The notes under the pieces: generated by a model
The model's database searches: none
What the model saw: only the letters and a program-made list of their open reading frames with translations
What the model was told of the DNA's origin: nothing
In this document: one piece after another, positions 48,921-57,334 of the stretch
Position numbering within the stretch: the stretch's first letter is position 1
How the letters are laid out: the number at the start of each line of letters is the position of its first letter
Origin: Rhodospirillales bacterium
Lineage (GTDB): Bacteria; Pseudomonadota; Alphaproteobacteria; Rhodospirillales; Casp-alpha2
Length of the DNA: 64,000 nucleotides
Assembly: GCA_017640505.1 (NCBI GenBank)
Contig: JAEPQO010000003.1
Coordinates: 248,001-312,000, forward strand
Direction of reading: 5' to 3'
Position numbers and translations under genes: made by a program

Positions 48921-51686
48921 TCAGGCCCTGGGCGGCGCGAACTTGGTCAGGTTGATGCCGTTCACCGCGGTCTTGTACTCCTCGATGCTCGGCGTGCGGC
49001 CAAGGATGGTCGAGAGCACGACAACGGGTGTCGACGCCAGCAGGGACTCGCCCTTCTTCTCGTCCGAATCGGCCACGACCCGTCCCTGGAACAGGCGGGT
49101 CGATGTCGCCATGACGGTATCGCCTTTCTCCGCTTTTTCCTGGTTACCCATGCAGAGGTTGCAGCCCGGGCGTTCCAGATAAAGGGTGTTCTCGTACTTC
49201 GTCCGCGCCTCGGTCTTGGGATGGGAATCGTCGAACTCGAAGCCCGCGTATTTCTGTAGGATCTCCCAGTCGCCTTCGGCCTTCAGCTCGTCGACGATGT
49301 TGTAGGTCGGCGGTGCAACGACCAGCGGCGCGTGGAACTCGATCTTGCCGTTCGCCTTTTCAAGGTTGCGGAACATCTGCGCGACGATGTTCAGGTCGCC
49401 CTTGTGCACCATGCACGACCCGACGAAGCCGAGGTCGACTTTCTTGTCGCCGCCGTAATACGAAATCGGGCGGATGGTATCGTGCGTGTAGCGTTTCGCG
49501 ACGTCGATGTTGTTGACGTCGGGGTCGGCGATCATCGGCTCGTTGATCTGGTCGAGATCGACGACGACTTCGGCGAAGTACTTGGCGTTGTCGTCCGGCT
49601 TGAGGGCCGGGGCCTCGCCGGATTTAATTTCGGCGATGCGCTTGTCGGCCTTGTCGATCAGCCCCTGCAGCATCCCGGATTCGATTTCCATACCCTTGTC
49701 GATCATGACCTGGATACGGGACTTCGCGATTTCGAGGGATTCGATCAGCGTTTCATCGTTGGAAATGCAGATCGACGCCTTGGCCTTCATTTCCGCCGTC
49801 CAGTCGGTGAAGGTGAAGGCCTGGTCGGCCAGCAGCGTGCCGATGTGCACTTCGATGATGCGGCCCTGGAAGACGTTCTCACCATCAAATTGCGCCAGCA
49901 TCTGCGCCTGGGTGGCGTGGACAACGTCGCGGAAATCCATGTGATCGGCCATATGGCCCTTGAAGGTGACCTTCACGGATTCAGGGACCGAGATGCTCGC
50001 CTGGCCCGTGGCCAGCGCCAGCGCGACGGTGCCCGAGTCGGCGCCGAAGGCAACGCCCTTGGACATCCGCGTGTGCGAGTCGCCGCCGATAATGATGGCC
50101 CGGTCGTCGACGGTGATGTCGTTCAGGACTTTGTGGATGACGTCCGTCATCGGCGGATAGACGCCCTTCGGATCGCGCCCGGTGACGCAGCCGAACTTGT
50201 TCATGAAGGCCATCAGCTTCGGCGTGTTGGCCTGCGCCTTCTTGTCCCACACGGACGCCGTGTGGCAACCGGACTGGTATGCGCCGTCCAGCACCGGGGA
50301 AATGACGGTGGCCGCCATGGCTTCCAGTTCCTGCACGGTCATCGGGCCGGTCGTATCCTGCGAGCCGACGATGTTGACCTTCACCAGCGCGTCGGAACCG
50401 GCGTGCAGCACGGTGCCTTCCGGCACGCCCACGGCATTTCTGTTGAAGATTTTCTCGACCGCGGTCAGGCCCTGACCCGGGTGGCTGACCACCTTGGCGG
50501 GGGCGAAGACCTGTTTCGGCTCCACGCCGAGTGTTTCGGCGGCGAAGATCTGCAGTTTCTTGCCGAAGTCGATGGCATAGGAGCCACCGGCTTTCATGTA
50601 TTCCATCGATTGCGGCGAGAAGGCTTTCGAGACGTCGGCCAGTTCTTCGGTGCCGTCTTCGTTGCAGAGTTTCTTGGTCTTCGTATTGATGCTCAGCGGG
50701 GTGCCGGTCGCGACGGAGTATTTTTCTTCCAACACCGGGCTGCCATCGTTGTTGATGATGGTCTTGCCGTCTGCGTCGACTTTCTTGACCCAGTTCTTGA
50801 GGTCGACGCCGATACCGCCGGTAACGCCCACGGTGGTCTGGAAGATCGGCGAAATGCCGTTGGTGCCTGCGACGATCGGCGCCATGTTGACGAACGGCAC
50901 GTAAGGGCTGGCCTGTTCACCCATCCAGAGCGCGACGTTGTTGATCCCGGACATGCGCGACGACCCGACGCCCATGGTGCCTTTCTCGGCGACCATCATC
51001 AGGCGCTTGCCGGGGTGCTGGAGTTTAAGGGCCTCGATTTCCTTCTGGGCCTTTTCCGAGATGAAGCTCTTGCCGTGCAGTTCCCGGTCGGCGCGGGAAT
51101 GCGCTTCAGCGCCCGGGGACATCAGGTCGGTGGAGATATCGCCTTCCGCTGCGACGTACGTCACGACATCGATTTTTTCCGGAACGTCCGGCAGCTTGGT
51201 AAAGAATTCGGCGTCGGCATAGCTCTGCAGGATATCCTTGGCGATGGCGTTGCCGGCCTTGTATGCCGCTTCCAGCCGGTCGGTATCCGCTTCGTACAGG
51301 AAGACCTGCGTTTTCAGGACGTCGGCGGCCTCCGCGGCGATACCGGCATCGTCGCCCAGTGCCAGGTCGATCAGCACTTTAACGGACGGGCCGCCTTTCA
51401 TGTGCGACAGAAGCTCGAACGCGAATTCCGGCGTGATCTCCTTGACGTCGGCCTGGCCGAGGATGATTTCCTTCAGGAACGCCGCTTTCACGCCTGCCGC
51501 ACTCGTGGTGCCCGGCAGGGTGTTGTAAATGAAGAACTTCAGTGAATCTTCCCGGTGCTCGTTGCCGGTGTCCTTGATCTGGGCGATCAGTTCCTCGACG
51601 AGCGCCCCGTCTTCGATCGGTTTGGGGTGCAGATCCTGTTTTTTGCGTTCTTCGATCTCGGCCAAATATTCCGTGTACAAGCTCAT
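48921..51686 (-). CDS. acnB: Aconitate hydratase B (bifunctional 2-methylisocitrate dehydratase)
   Basis: AcnB interconverts citrate and isocitrate in the TCA cycle and can act on 2-methylcitrate intermediates. The 921-residue protein starts MSLYTEYLAEIEERKKQDLHPKPI and has the helical N-terminal domain, the swivel domain (RADRELHGKSFI), and the catalytic domain with iron-sulfur cysteines in VGSCMVHKGDL and GCNLCMGNQ. It is about 55 residues longer than E. coli AcnB, mostly in an insert near 315-380. ATG at 51686 has GGAG upstream. It is monocistronic by appearance. Confidence 0.97.
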   Translation of the reverse strand: MSLYTEYLAEIEERKKQDLHPKPIEDGALVEELIAQIKDTGNEHREDSLKFFIYNTLPGTTSAAGVKAAFLKEIILGQADVKEITPEFAFELLSHMKGGPSVKVLIDLALGDDAGIAAEAADVLKTQVFLYEADTDRLEAAYKAGNAIAKDILQSYADAEFFTKLPDVPEKIDVVTYVAAEGDISTDLMSPGAEAHSRADRELHGKSFISEKAQKEIEALKLQHPGKRLMMVAEKGTMGVGSSRMSGINNVALWMGEQASPYVPFVNMAPIVAGTNGISPIFQTTVGVTGGIGVDLKNWVKKVDADGKTIINNDGSPVLEEKYSVATGTPLSINTKTKKLCNEDGTEELADVSKAFSPQSMEYMKAGGSYAIDFGKKLQIFAAETLGVEPKQVFAPAKVVSHPGQGLTAVEKIFNRNAVGVPEGTVLHAGSDALVKVNIVGSQDTTGPMTVQELEAMAATVISPVLDGAYQSGCHTASVWDKKAQANTPKLMAFMNKFGCVTGRDPKGVYPPMTDVIHKVLNDITVDDRAIIIGGDSHTRMSKGVAFGADSGTVALALATGQASISVPESVKVTFKGHMADHMDFRDVVHATQAQMLAQFDGENVFQGRIIEVHIGTLLADQAFTFTDWTAEMKAKASICISNDETLIESLEIAKSRIQVMIDKGMEIESGMLQGLIDKADKRIAEIKSGEAPALKPDDNAKYFAEVVVDLDQINEPMIADPDVNNIDVAKRYTHDTIRPISYYGGDKKVDLGFVGSCMVHKGDLNIVAQMFRNLEKANGKIEFHAPLVVAPPTYNIVDELKAEGDWEILQKYAGFEFDDSHPKTEARTKYENTLYLERPGCNLCMGNQEKAEKGDTVMATSTRLFQGRVVADSDEKKGESLLASTPVVVLSTILGRTPSIEEYKTAVNGINLTKFAPPRA

Positions 51687-51856
51687 GATTGCTCCGTGAT
51701 TCTGGGTGTTCTCGAAATTAAACGGCGGATCGCCCCAAACGATCACGTCAAAAACGGCGTCGATGTTGATGTAATTTAGCCCGGTACGGCTTGCAAGACG
51801 AATCTAGTTACCGGGTATGACCGGGATTCACCGGGTTTCCAGCGGAATCAGGGGCT

Positions 51857-53017
51857 TCACTGAGGGCGCGCCAGCTCTTCCCAGATCGACTGACCCTTGA
51901 TGAACTGCCGCCAGGATTTCTGGATGCGCGAATAGGGGCGGCTCGATTTCTGCTTTTCCGCCGCCATCTCGTCCCACGTCCTGCGCATTGCCTCGGTTAC
52001 CTCGGTCGGCCAGGGGCTGACGTCGGCGCCGGCCTTGATGATGTCCTTCAGCGCATTGAACTGTAGCGCCTCGCCCTCGGCGATGGCGTGGCGGATGTTG
52101 TCGCCGCAGGCCGTGGAAAGCTGCGAGCGGCGTACTTCGCTCAGGCCCGCCCACTTGTCCTTGTGCATCACCAGTACGAACACCCGGGCCGGCGTGCGCC
52201 AGCCGGGCACGTAATAGGTCCAGCCCTCACGTGCCGCACCGAGCGCCAGGTCGACATGCGGCGCCGACAGCTGGGCACCGTCCAAGAGGCCGGATTCCAT
52301 CGCGATCAGGGTTTCCGCGTACGAGAAATCAACCACGTCGGCGCCGAGCGTGCGGTACAGATCGGCCTGGATGCCGGTGGCGCGGATGCGCTTGCCCTTC
52401 AGGTCTTCCGCGGTTTTGAGGGGCGTTTTGAACCAGCCGCCCGCCGCATGCGGGATGATCCCGCAGACCACGCCGCCCAGCTTCATTTCCTCCAGACGCT
52501 CAAGCATGCGCTCGCGTCCGCCGCCCGACGACATCCAGCCGAGATAACCGGCGACCGAAGCGCCGAACGGCGGGCCCGCCAGCAGTGTCATCGCCGGGTC
52601 GCGCGCCGCCAGCACGTCCATGTCGGTGAAAAAGGCGTCGATCGCGCCGGATGTTACGGCATCGAGTGCTTCCGCGTCCTTTACCAGCGCACCCGGCGGG
52701 TGGAACCGGACTTCAAGCGCGCCGTCGGAAATGCGCCAAACGTTGCGTTCCAGCCGCTTGGCGAGGCTGCCGTGCCCGACAAGCCCCTCGGCAAAGCCGC
52801 TTGCCATGTTGATGCGGTCCGGCGCGGGGCCGTCGGGCGCTTTTTCGGGAACCGGCTGCGATGTGCTTGTCTCGGAATCGTCGGAAACGGGGGGCTCGGC
52901 GACGGTTAGGCCGATTTCCTTTTTCACGTTCTGCGCCAGGCGCGGTGCTATGACCGTGGTGCCGAGCACGATCCCGGCGACGATCCCGATGATCAGGCCG
53001 ATGACGGCGTTGCGCAT
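51857..53017 (-). CDS. DctP-like TRAP substrate-binding protein with N-terminal membrane anchor
   Basis: The 386-residue protein has a membrane helix at about 5-27, then about 40 acidic and Pro-rich residues, then a DctP-type binding fold from about residue 66 (INMASGFAEGLVGHGSLAKRLERNVWRISDGALEVRFHPPGAL, later LKGKRIRATGIQADLYRTLGADVV). The helix is followed by charged residues with no clean cleavage site, so the protein may stay anchored in the inner membrane. No DctQ or DctM genes are adjacent, so its partner permease, if any, is elsewhere. Confidence 0.82.
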   Translation of the reverse strand: MRNAVIGLIIGIVAGIVLGTTVIAPRLAQNVKKEIGLTVAEPPVSDDSETSTSQPVPEKAPDGPAPDRINMASGFAEGLVGHGSLAKRLERNVWRISDGALEVRFHPPGALVKDAEALDAVTSGAIDAFFTDMDVLAARDPAMTLLAGPPFGASVAGYLGWMSSGGGRERMLERLEEMKLGGVVCGIIPHAAGGWFKTPLKTAEDLKGKRIRATGIQADLYRTLGADVVDFSYAETLIAMESGLLDGAQLSAPHVDLALGAAREGWTYYVPGWRTPARVFVLVMHKDKWAGLSEVRRSQLSTACGDNIRHAIAEGEALQFNALKDIIKAGADVSPWPTEVTEAMRRTWDEMAAEKQKSSRPYSRIQKSWRQFIKGQSIWEELARPQ

Positions 53018-53114
53018 TGGTCCTCCGCTGTCGCTTTCGGCGCGGTCTCAGCCGCACCGGATTGGCCCATCGATAGCACGGGCCGGGTCCGGCTTCCAGC
53101 ATTGGCGGTGTGCG

Positions 53115-53990
53115 CTACAGCAGATCGAGCGGCAGCTTCAGATATCGCGTCCCGTTGTCTTCGGGCTCGGGCAGCTTGCCGGCCCGGATGTTGACCTGAA
53201 CGGACGGCAGGATCAGCACCGGCATGGAAAGCGTCGCGTCCTTGTCGGCGCGCATTTTCGCGTAGGCCGCCGCATCCTTGCATGTCGTCAGGTGCACGTT
53301 CTGCTGGCGCTGCTCGGCGACGGTATTGCTGATCATCAGCTCACGCCCGCCCGGCTGGTAATCGTGGCACAGGAACAGCCGCGTCGCATCCGGCAGGGCG
53401 AGGATCTTCTGGATCGAGTTGTAAAGAACCTCGCCGTCGCCGCCCGGGAAATCGCAGCGCGCACTGCCGTAATCGGGGGCGAACAGGGTATCGCCGATGA
53501 ACGCCGCATCGCCGAACACGTAGGTCGCGCAGGCCGGCGTGTGCCCCGGCGTATACATCGCGTATCCCGTCAGCCCGCCGATGGAAATTGCCTCGCCATC
53601 GGCAAACAGGTGGTCGAACTGGCTGCCGTCGGTGGCGACGCCGGGCAGGTTGAAGACGCCGGTGAAGACGTCCTGAACGGTGCGGACATTGGCGCCGATG
53701 CCGATCGGCGCACCTGTCTTTTCGCGGATGTAGCTGCCGGCGGTCAGGTGATCGGCATGGACGTGGGTTTCCAATACCCATTCGAGCGTCAGCCCGCGCG
53801 CGTCAATTCGTGCCAGCGCCTTGTCGGCGGATTTCGTCGAGGTGCGGCCGGACTTCGGATCGAAATCGAGCACCGAGTCGATCAGCGCGCACTTCCCGCT
53901 CGCGGGATCGGTGACGAGGTGGGTCAGAGTGAAGGTGTCCGGGTCGAAAAAACTCTCGACGTCGGTTTTGATATCACTGTGTGTATCCAT
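53115..53990 (-). CDS. MBL-fold metallohydrolase
   Basis: A 291-residue metallo-beta-lactamase-fold protein with the metal motif H-X-H-X-D-H at His76-His81 (ETHVHADHLT), GHTPACATY for the next ligand, and FIGDTLFAPDYGSARCDFPGG. This last pattern fits the group containing persulfide dioxygenases and the Blh/BigR-linked hydrolases. It probably acts on a thioester or persulfide, but the substrate is not certain. ATG at 53990 is the likely start. Confidence 0.87.
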   Translation of the reverse strand: MDTHSDIKTDVESFFDPDTFTLTHLVTDPASGKCALIDSVLDFDPKSGRTSTKSADKALARIDARGLTLEWVLETHVHADHLTAGSYIREKTGAPIGIGANVRTVQDVFTGVFNLPGVATDGSQFDHLFADGEAISIGGLTGYAMYTPGHTPACATYVFGDAAFIGDTLFAPDYGSARCDFPGGDGEVLYNSIQKILALPDATRLFLCHDYQPGGRELMISNTVAEQRQQNVHLTTCKDAAAYAKMRADKDATLSMPVLILPSVQVNIRAGKLPEPEDNGTRYLKLPLDLL

Positions 53991-54049
53991 GCCGGGAGTG
54001 TAACAGGCATGAACCGGTATCACATTCAAAAAATGTATAATGAAGAGTT

Positions 54050-54703
54050 TTAAATGTGATCGCTGACGAAGGCGGTCATGTCGCGGACGACCTCGCCCCG
54101 GACCATGGGCATGCAGTCGTCGGGGAAGTCCTGGCGGTACTCGACGCCGATGCCGTCCAGTTCGTCCAGGAACCGGGCGAGGTGCGCCATCGCGCCGGTG
54201 TCCATGCCGTGGATCACGATCACCGACCAGTCCTGATCGGCGAGGGTTTCAAGCGCCGTTTCGACCCAGCCGTCAGGGTCTTTCCAGTCGCCGGGAACAT
54301 TGTTCCAAAGCACGCACGAATAGCCGTCGTCCTTGAGATAGTCGAAGCACCGCTTGTTCAGCAGCCGTTCCGAGATCGCGCCGCCGCCACCGAACGGGCG
54401 GAACAGCTTGTCGGCGTGCGCGCAGGCGCCGATCGCCTCCTGGGTGCGGCCGATCTCGTTCTCGGCGATGGCCGGGTCGCCGAAGATCTCGCCCAGGGGC
54501 GTCGTGTGCGACCAGGTGTGATTGCCGATGATGTGGCCCTCGGCGTGGGCCCGGCTGGCGGCCTCGAGGCCGGCCTCGGTGTCCAGCTTGCGGCCGATGA
54601 CGAAGAACACCGCCCCGATGCCGCGCGCGCCCAGTTCGTCCAGCACCCCGTGGGTGATGTCCGGTTCCGGCCCGTTGTCGAAGGTCAGCGTCACGCGCTT
54701 CAT
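54050..54703 (-). CDS. Polysaccharide deacetylase (NodB-like)
   Basis: The 217-residue protein is a single NodB homology domain without a signal peptide. Motif 1 reads TFDNGPEPD instead of the usual TFDDGP, so the metal-binding Asp is replaced by Asn10. Motif 2 is NHTWSH with both His (62, 66) present. Enzymes of the family remove acetyl groups from glycans. The substitution may alter metal binding or reflect a subfamily with another substrate. It lies close to the edge of the tRNA-Pro island but reads outside it. Confidence 0.85.
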   Translation of the reverse strand: MKRVTLTFDNGPEPDITHGVLDELGARGIGAVFFVIGRKLDTEAGLEAASRAHAEGHIIGNHTWSHTTPLGEIFGDPAIAENEIGRTQEAIGACAHADKLFRPFGGGGAISERLLNKRCFDYLKDDGYSCVLWNNVPGDWKDPDGWVETALETLADQDWSVIVIHGMDTGAMAHLARFLDELDGIGVEYRQDFPDDCMPMVRGEVVRDMTAFVSDHI

Positions 54704-54793
54704 CGTTCACTCCCTGTCCGGCGTCACCAGCGCCGGTTACCGGGCAGGGTATATGAGATTGCGGGGGAGGGGAAATTTTTCGGCTGGAAACAA

Positions 54794-54822
54794 AAAACCC
54801 CCGGCTTGCGCCGAGGGTTTTT
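54794..54822 (-). terminator. Probable original terminator of the tRNA-Pro gene
   Basis: Read on the minus strand, AAAACCCTCGGC pairs with GCCGGGGGTTTT around GCAA, followed by a T run. It sits two bases beyond the displaced tRNA fragment, where the terminator of the tRNA gene would have been before insertion. Confidence 0.75.
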
Positions 54823-54824
54823 AT

Positions 54825-54869
54825 TGGTCGGAGTGAGTGGATTCGAACCACCGGCCCCTGCCTCCCGAA
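54825..54869 (-). repeat. Displaced 3' half of tRNA-Pro (att-like direct repeat)
   Basis: These 45 bases match 57335-57379 at 43 positions. Read on the minus strand they cover the tRNA from the anticodon loop (TTCGGGA) to the encoded CCA. The two differences lie opposite each other in the T stem (T-A here, A-T in the intact gene). The 5' half of the tRNA is absent, so this is a fragment. Confidence 0.9.
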
Positions 54870-55109
54870 TTTTGCGGAACACCTAATTTCTGTTGTATTC
54901 CAAAGCATTGTAATGCTGTCTGACGCAAGTGTTCGCGGTTTGTCGCATGGGAAGCATAACCAAAACGACACCTGATGGTTGATGGCCTTGGTTAAGCAAA
55001 CTTTTATACTTCGAGTGCACGTTTGACCCTGACGTAATGTCTTTTATCTGACCTGGGCTCGAAGCATATCGAATATTGCAAAGTATCGCTTCGATCAGAT
55101 GAGGGAAGC

Positions 55110-55892
55110 ATGAGTACTAGCCAAATTGAATGGACGGATGCGACGTGGAATCCTGTATCTGGATGTAGCATCGTTACCGCGGGGTGCAGCAATTGTTATG
55201 CGATGCAGTTAGCACGCCGCCTTGAGGCGATGGGGGTTGCGAAATACTCTGGATTAACCCGCAAAAGCGGCAAGCGTACGGTGTGGAACGGGGAGGTTCG
55301 AGAGAGCAAAGAGGCGCTTGAAGTCCCGCTGTCGTGGAAGAAGCCGCGGAAAATTTTTGTCAATTCGATGAGTGACCTCTTTCATGAAGGGGTTAGTGAT
55401 GAATTCATTGGTAAGGTCTGGGACGTAATGCGGGCAACGCCGCATCACAATTATCAAATATTGACCAAGCGCCCGGAACGTATGGCAGAGTTTGTTTCCA
55501 ATAACGTTACTGATGTTCTGAAGAACATCTGGCTAGGTACCAGCATTGAAGACAAGGAAGTTTCGCATCGAGCAGAGGCATTGAGGTCAACTCCTGCTGC
55601 CGTCCGGTTTATCTCATTCGAACCCTTGATCGGTTCCGTTGGGTCCATTGATTTAAATGGGGTCCATTGGGCAATCGTCGGCGGTGAGAGTGGACACAAT
55701 GCTCGACCGATTTGTGAGGAATGGATTGACGAAATCCATAAGCTTTGTAAGCGGCATGGGACGGCATTCTTCTTCAAGCAGTGGGGTACTTGGGGAGCGG
55801 ATAACAAGCGGCGGTCAAAGAAGGCGAATGGGCGCAAATATCGTGGCCGAACATGGGATGAGATGCCGCACGGCACGACTTTGGCAATGTGA
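55110..55892 (+). CDS. Three-Cys-motif protein (DUF5131, phage Gp37/Gp68-like)
   Basis: This 260-residue protein has the diagnostic N-terminus IEWTDATWNPVSGC and a three-cysteine motif C-X6-C-X2-C at Cys19, Cys26 and Cys29 (ending CSNCYA). The rest has conserved DUF5131 features: RKIFVNSMSDLFHEG, YQILTKRPERM, NIWLGTSIED, RFISFEPLIG, WAIVGGESG and FFFKQWGTW. The cysteine cluster recalls radical-SAM proteins, but the spacing is not the standard CX3CX2C. GAGG precedes the ATG. It is followed after 12 bases by tcmP, the expected partner. The molecular function is not established to my knowledge. Confidence 0.88.
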   Translation: MSTSQIEWTDATWNPVSGCSIVTAGCSNCYAMQLARRLEAMGVAKYSGLTRKSGKRTVWNGEVRESKEALEVPLSWKKPRKIFVNSMSDLFHEGVSDEFIGKVWDVMRATPHHNYQILTKRPERMAEFVSNNVTDVLKNIWLGTSIEDKEVSHRAEALRSTPAAVRFISFEPLIGSVGSIDLNGVHWAIVGGESGHNARPICEEWIDEIHKLCKRHGTAFFFKQWGTWGADNKRRSKKANGRKYRGRTWDEMPHGTTLAM

Positions 55893-55904
55893 TTGAGATA
55901 GAAA

Positions 55905-57149
55905 TTGGTACAGAAAGCCTACGATTGGAAAAACGGCGCTGTATTAGAAGATCATTCACGCAGAAAGCATAAGATCATTGGAGAGTACTTCTATGACTAC
56001 CTTTTGGTGCGTTGTAGAAGGCCGCAGCAGTCCCTGTTCCGTCTCGCTATCATTGACGGTTTTGCAGGTGGTGGTCGGTATCAATGTGGGTCTCCTGGAT
56101 CGCCGCTAATTTTCATCGAAGAACTTGTTCGAGCGAATTCCACTGTGAATCTTTCGCGGATCGATCAAGGTTTACCCCCTGTCAGCTTCCAATGTTTGTT
56201 GATCGTAAACGACTTCGATCCGGAGGTTATCAACATTCTCAGGGAGAATGTTTCCCCGCTCGTCGCCCGGATCAAAGAAACGAACCAAAATATAAACCTC
56301 CAAGTCAAATTTCTGACCAGCCCGTTTGAGAAAGCGTTCATAGAGATAGAGAAAATTCTGAACTCTGAAAAATATACGAATGTCGTTTTCAATTTAGACC
56401 AATGTGGGCACAGCTTGGTTGAGGTTGATACGGTGAAGAAGATCGTGTCTTCGTATCCGTCAGCAGAAATTTTCTTCACTTTTGCGATTCAGTCATTGAT
56501 CGCATTTCTACAAAAATCGGACCCAAGTAAGTTGATCCGTTATGGCGTCGGCAAGGAAGAATTGGCGGTGTTAAACGGACCATTGAATCGGGAGGAATGG
56601 CTGGGACTGGCCGAACGAATTGTATTTGAGACGTTCAGCAAGTTCGCCGGCTTTGTAAGCCCGTTTTCAATTCACAATCCAAATGGATGGCGATATTGGC
56701 TTTTGCATATGGCCAACAGGTCATTTCGAGCTCGTCAGGTTTTCAATGACGTTCTGCACCGAAACAAAAATATGCAGGCGCACTTTGGGCGCTCCGGATT
56801 GAATATGCTTGCTTACAACCCAGACAATGATGCGAATGCGCTTTATCTCTTCGGAGAGGAAGATCGAAAGGCTGCGACCGAAGAGCTCATCTACGATATA
56901 CCGCGGTTTGTAACTGATAGCGGGAGTGAGATGCCGCTCTCTGATTTCTATCGGCAAGTTTACAACGGCACGCCAGCTCACTCAGACGATATACATGCAG
57001 CAATAATTGAAAGCTCTGAGGTTCAAGCAGTGACGCGGCATGGCGGAGTCCGTAGGAAAGGGACATCAATACGTGCCGAGGATGTGTTGAAGCTCAAACC
57101 GCAACGATCCTTTTTCCCGATGCTTGCGAAGAAAAACAAGAAACCTTGA
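55905..57149 (+). CDS. tcmP: Three-Cys-motif partner protein TcmP
   Basis: The 414-residue protein resembles TcmP, the family found next to three-Cys-motif proteins. The N-terminal EDHSRRKHKIIGEYFYDYL and IIDGFAGGGRYQCGSPGSPL (about 49-68) are characteristic; DGFAGGG looks like a SAM-methyltransferase-type glycine loop, and NLDQCGHS near 165 occupies the place of the acidic strand motif. No nuclease motif is evident. The best start is TTG at 55905, 12 bases after the previous stop, since no in-frame ATG precedes the conserved part. This argues for translational coupling. Base composition is low-GC like its partner. Confidence 0.83.
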   Translation: MVQKAYDWKNGAVLEDHSRRKHKIIGEYFYDYLLVRCRRPQQSLFRLAIIDGFAGGGRYQCGSPGSPLIFIEELVRANSTVNLSRIDQGLPPVSFQCLLIVNDFDPEVINILRENVSPLVARIKETNQNINLQVKFLTSPFEKAFIEIEKILNSEKYTNVVFNLDQCGHSLVEVDTVKKIVSSYPSAEIFFTFAIQSLIAFLQKSDPSKLIRYGVGKEELAVLNGPLNREEWLGLAERIVFETFSKFAGFVSPFSIHNPNGWRYWLLHMANRSFRARQVFNDVLHRNKNMQAHFGRSGLNMLAYNPDNDANALYLFGEEDRKAATEELIYDIPRFVTDSGSEMPLSDFYRQVYNGTPAHSDDIHAAIIESSEVQAVTRHGGVRRKGTSIRAEDVLKLKPQRSFFPMLAKKNKKP

Positions 57150-57257
57150 ACTGATTCGGGTGTGAGGCGCCGTTGCGATGTGATGCGGCCGGGCACTGTT
57201 CTACACGGGACAGCGTCCGGAGACGAAAAAACACTTTTGTATCAATATGTTGTGTGT

Positions 57258-57288
57258 GGTGCAGTAAAACTGTGGTTTTTACTACACC
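57258..57288 (+). terminator. Hairpin after tcmP
   Basis: GGTGCAGTAAAA at 57258-57269 pairs, with one mismatch, with TTTTACTACACC at 57277-57288. Its position about 110 bases after tcmP suggests the end of the TCM/TcmP transcript, although no T tract follows. Confidence 0.5.
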
Positions 57289-57297
57289 AAAACGAAA

Positions 57298-57330
57298 CAA
57301 GGGCTTAGGCGAGATCGCCTAAGCCCTTGA
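57298..57330 (-). terminator. Island-supplied terminator behind tRNA-Pro
   Basis: CAAGGGCTTAGGCGA at 57298-57312 and TCGCCTAAGCCCTTG at 57315-57329 are exact reverse complements. On the minus strand the hairpin lies five bases after the tRNA CCA and is followed by a T-rich tract, so it should terminate the tRNA transcript. Confidence 0.85.
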
Positions 57331-57334
57331 TTTT

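Larger units (their letters stand above)
54825..57334. mobile_element. 2.5-kb island inserted at tRNA-Pro(CGG) carrying TCM and TcmP
   Basis: The direct repeats 54825-54869 and 57335-57379 mark insertion into the 3' half of the tRNA gene, starting in the anticodon loop, as tyrosine recombinases do. The repeat offset is 2510 bases. The inside is visibly AT-richer (by eye about 45 percent GC against 60 or more outside) and holds only two genes. No integrase is present, so the island is a remnant or depends on an enzyme in trans. The 54870-55109 stretch is a non-coding leader with the promoter of the gene pair. Confidence 0.85.

Noticed and set aside
49332-51545. Open frame of about 737 codons on the plus strand opposite acnB
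   Set aside because: The minus strand encodes aconitase B with all motifs. The plus-strand translation is His/Arg/Asp-rich shadow sequence.
54825-54869. A second tRNA-Pro gene
   Set aside because: Only the 3' half is present; no D arm or 5' acceptor strand precedes the anticodon loop, so it cannot fold as a tRNA.
55110-55892. Three-Cys protein as a standard radical-SAM enzyme
   Set aside because: The cluster is CX6CX2C, not CX3CX2C, and no other canonical radical-SAM motif is evident, so I did not assign that function.
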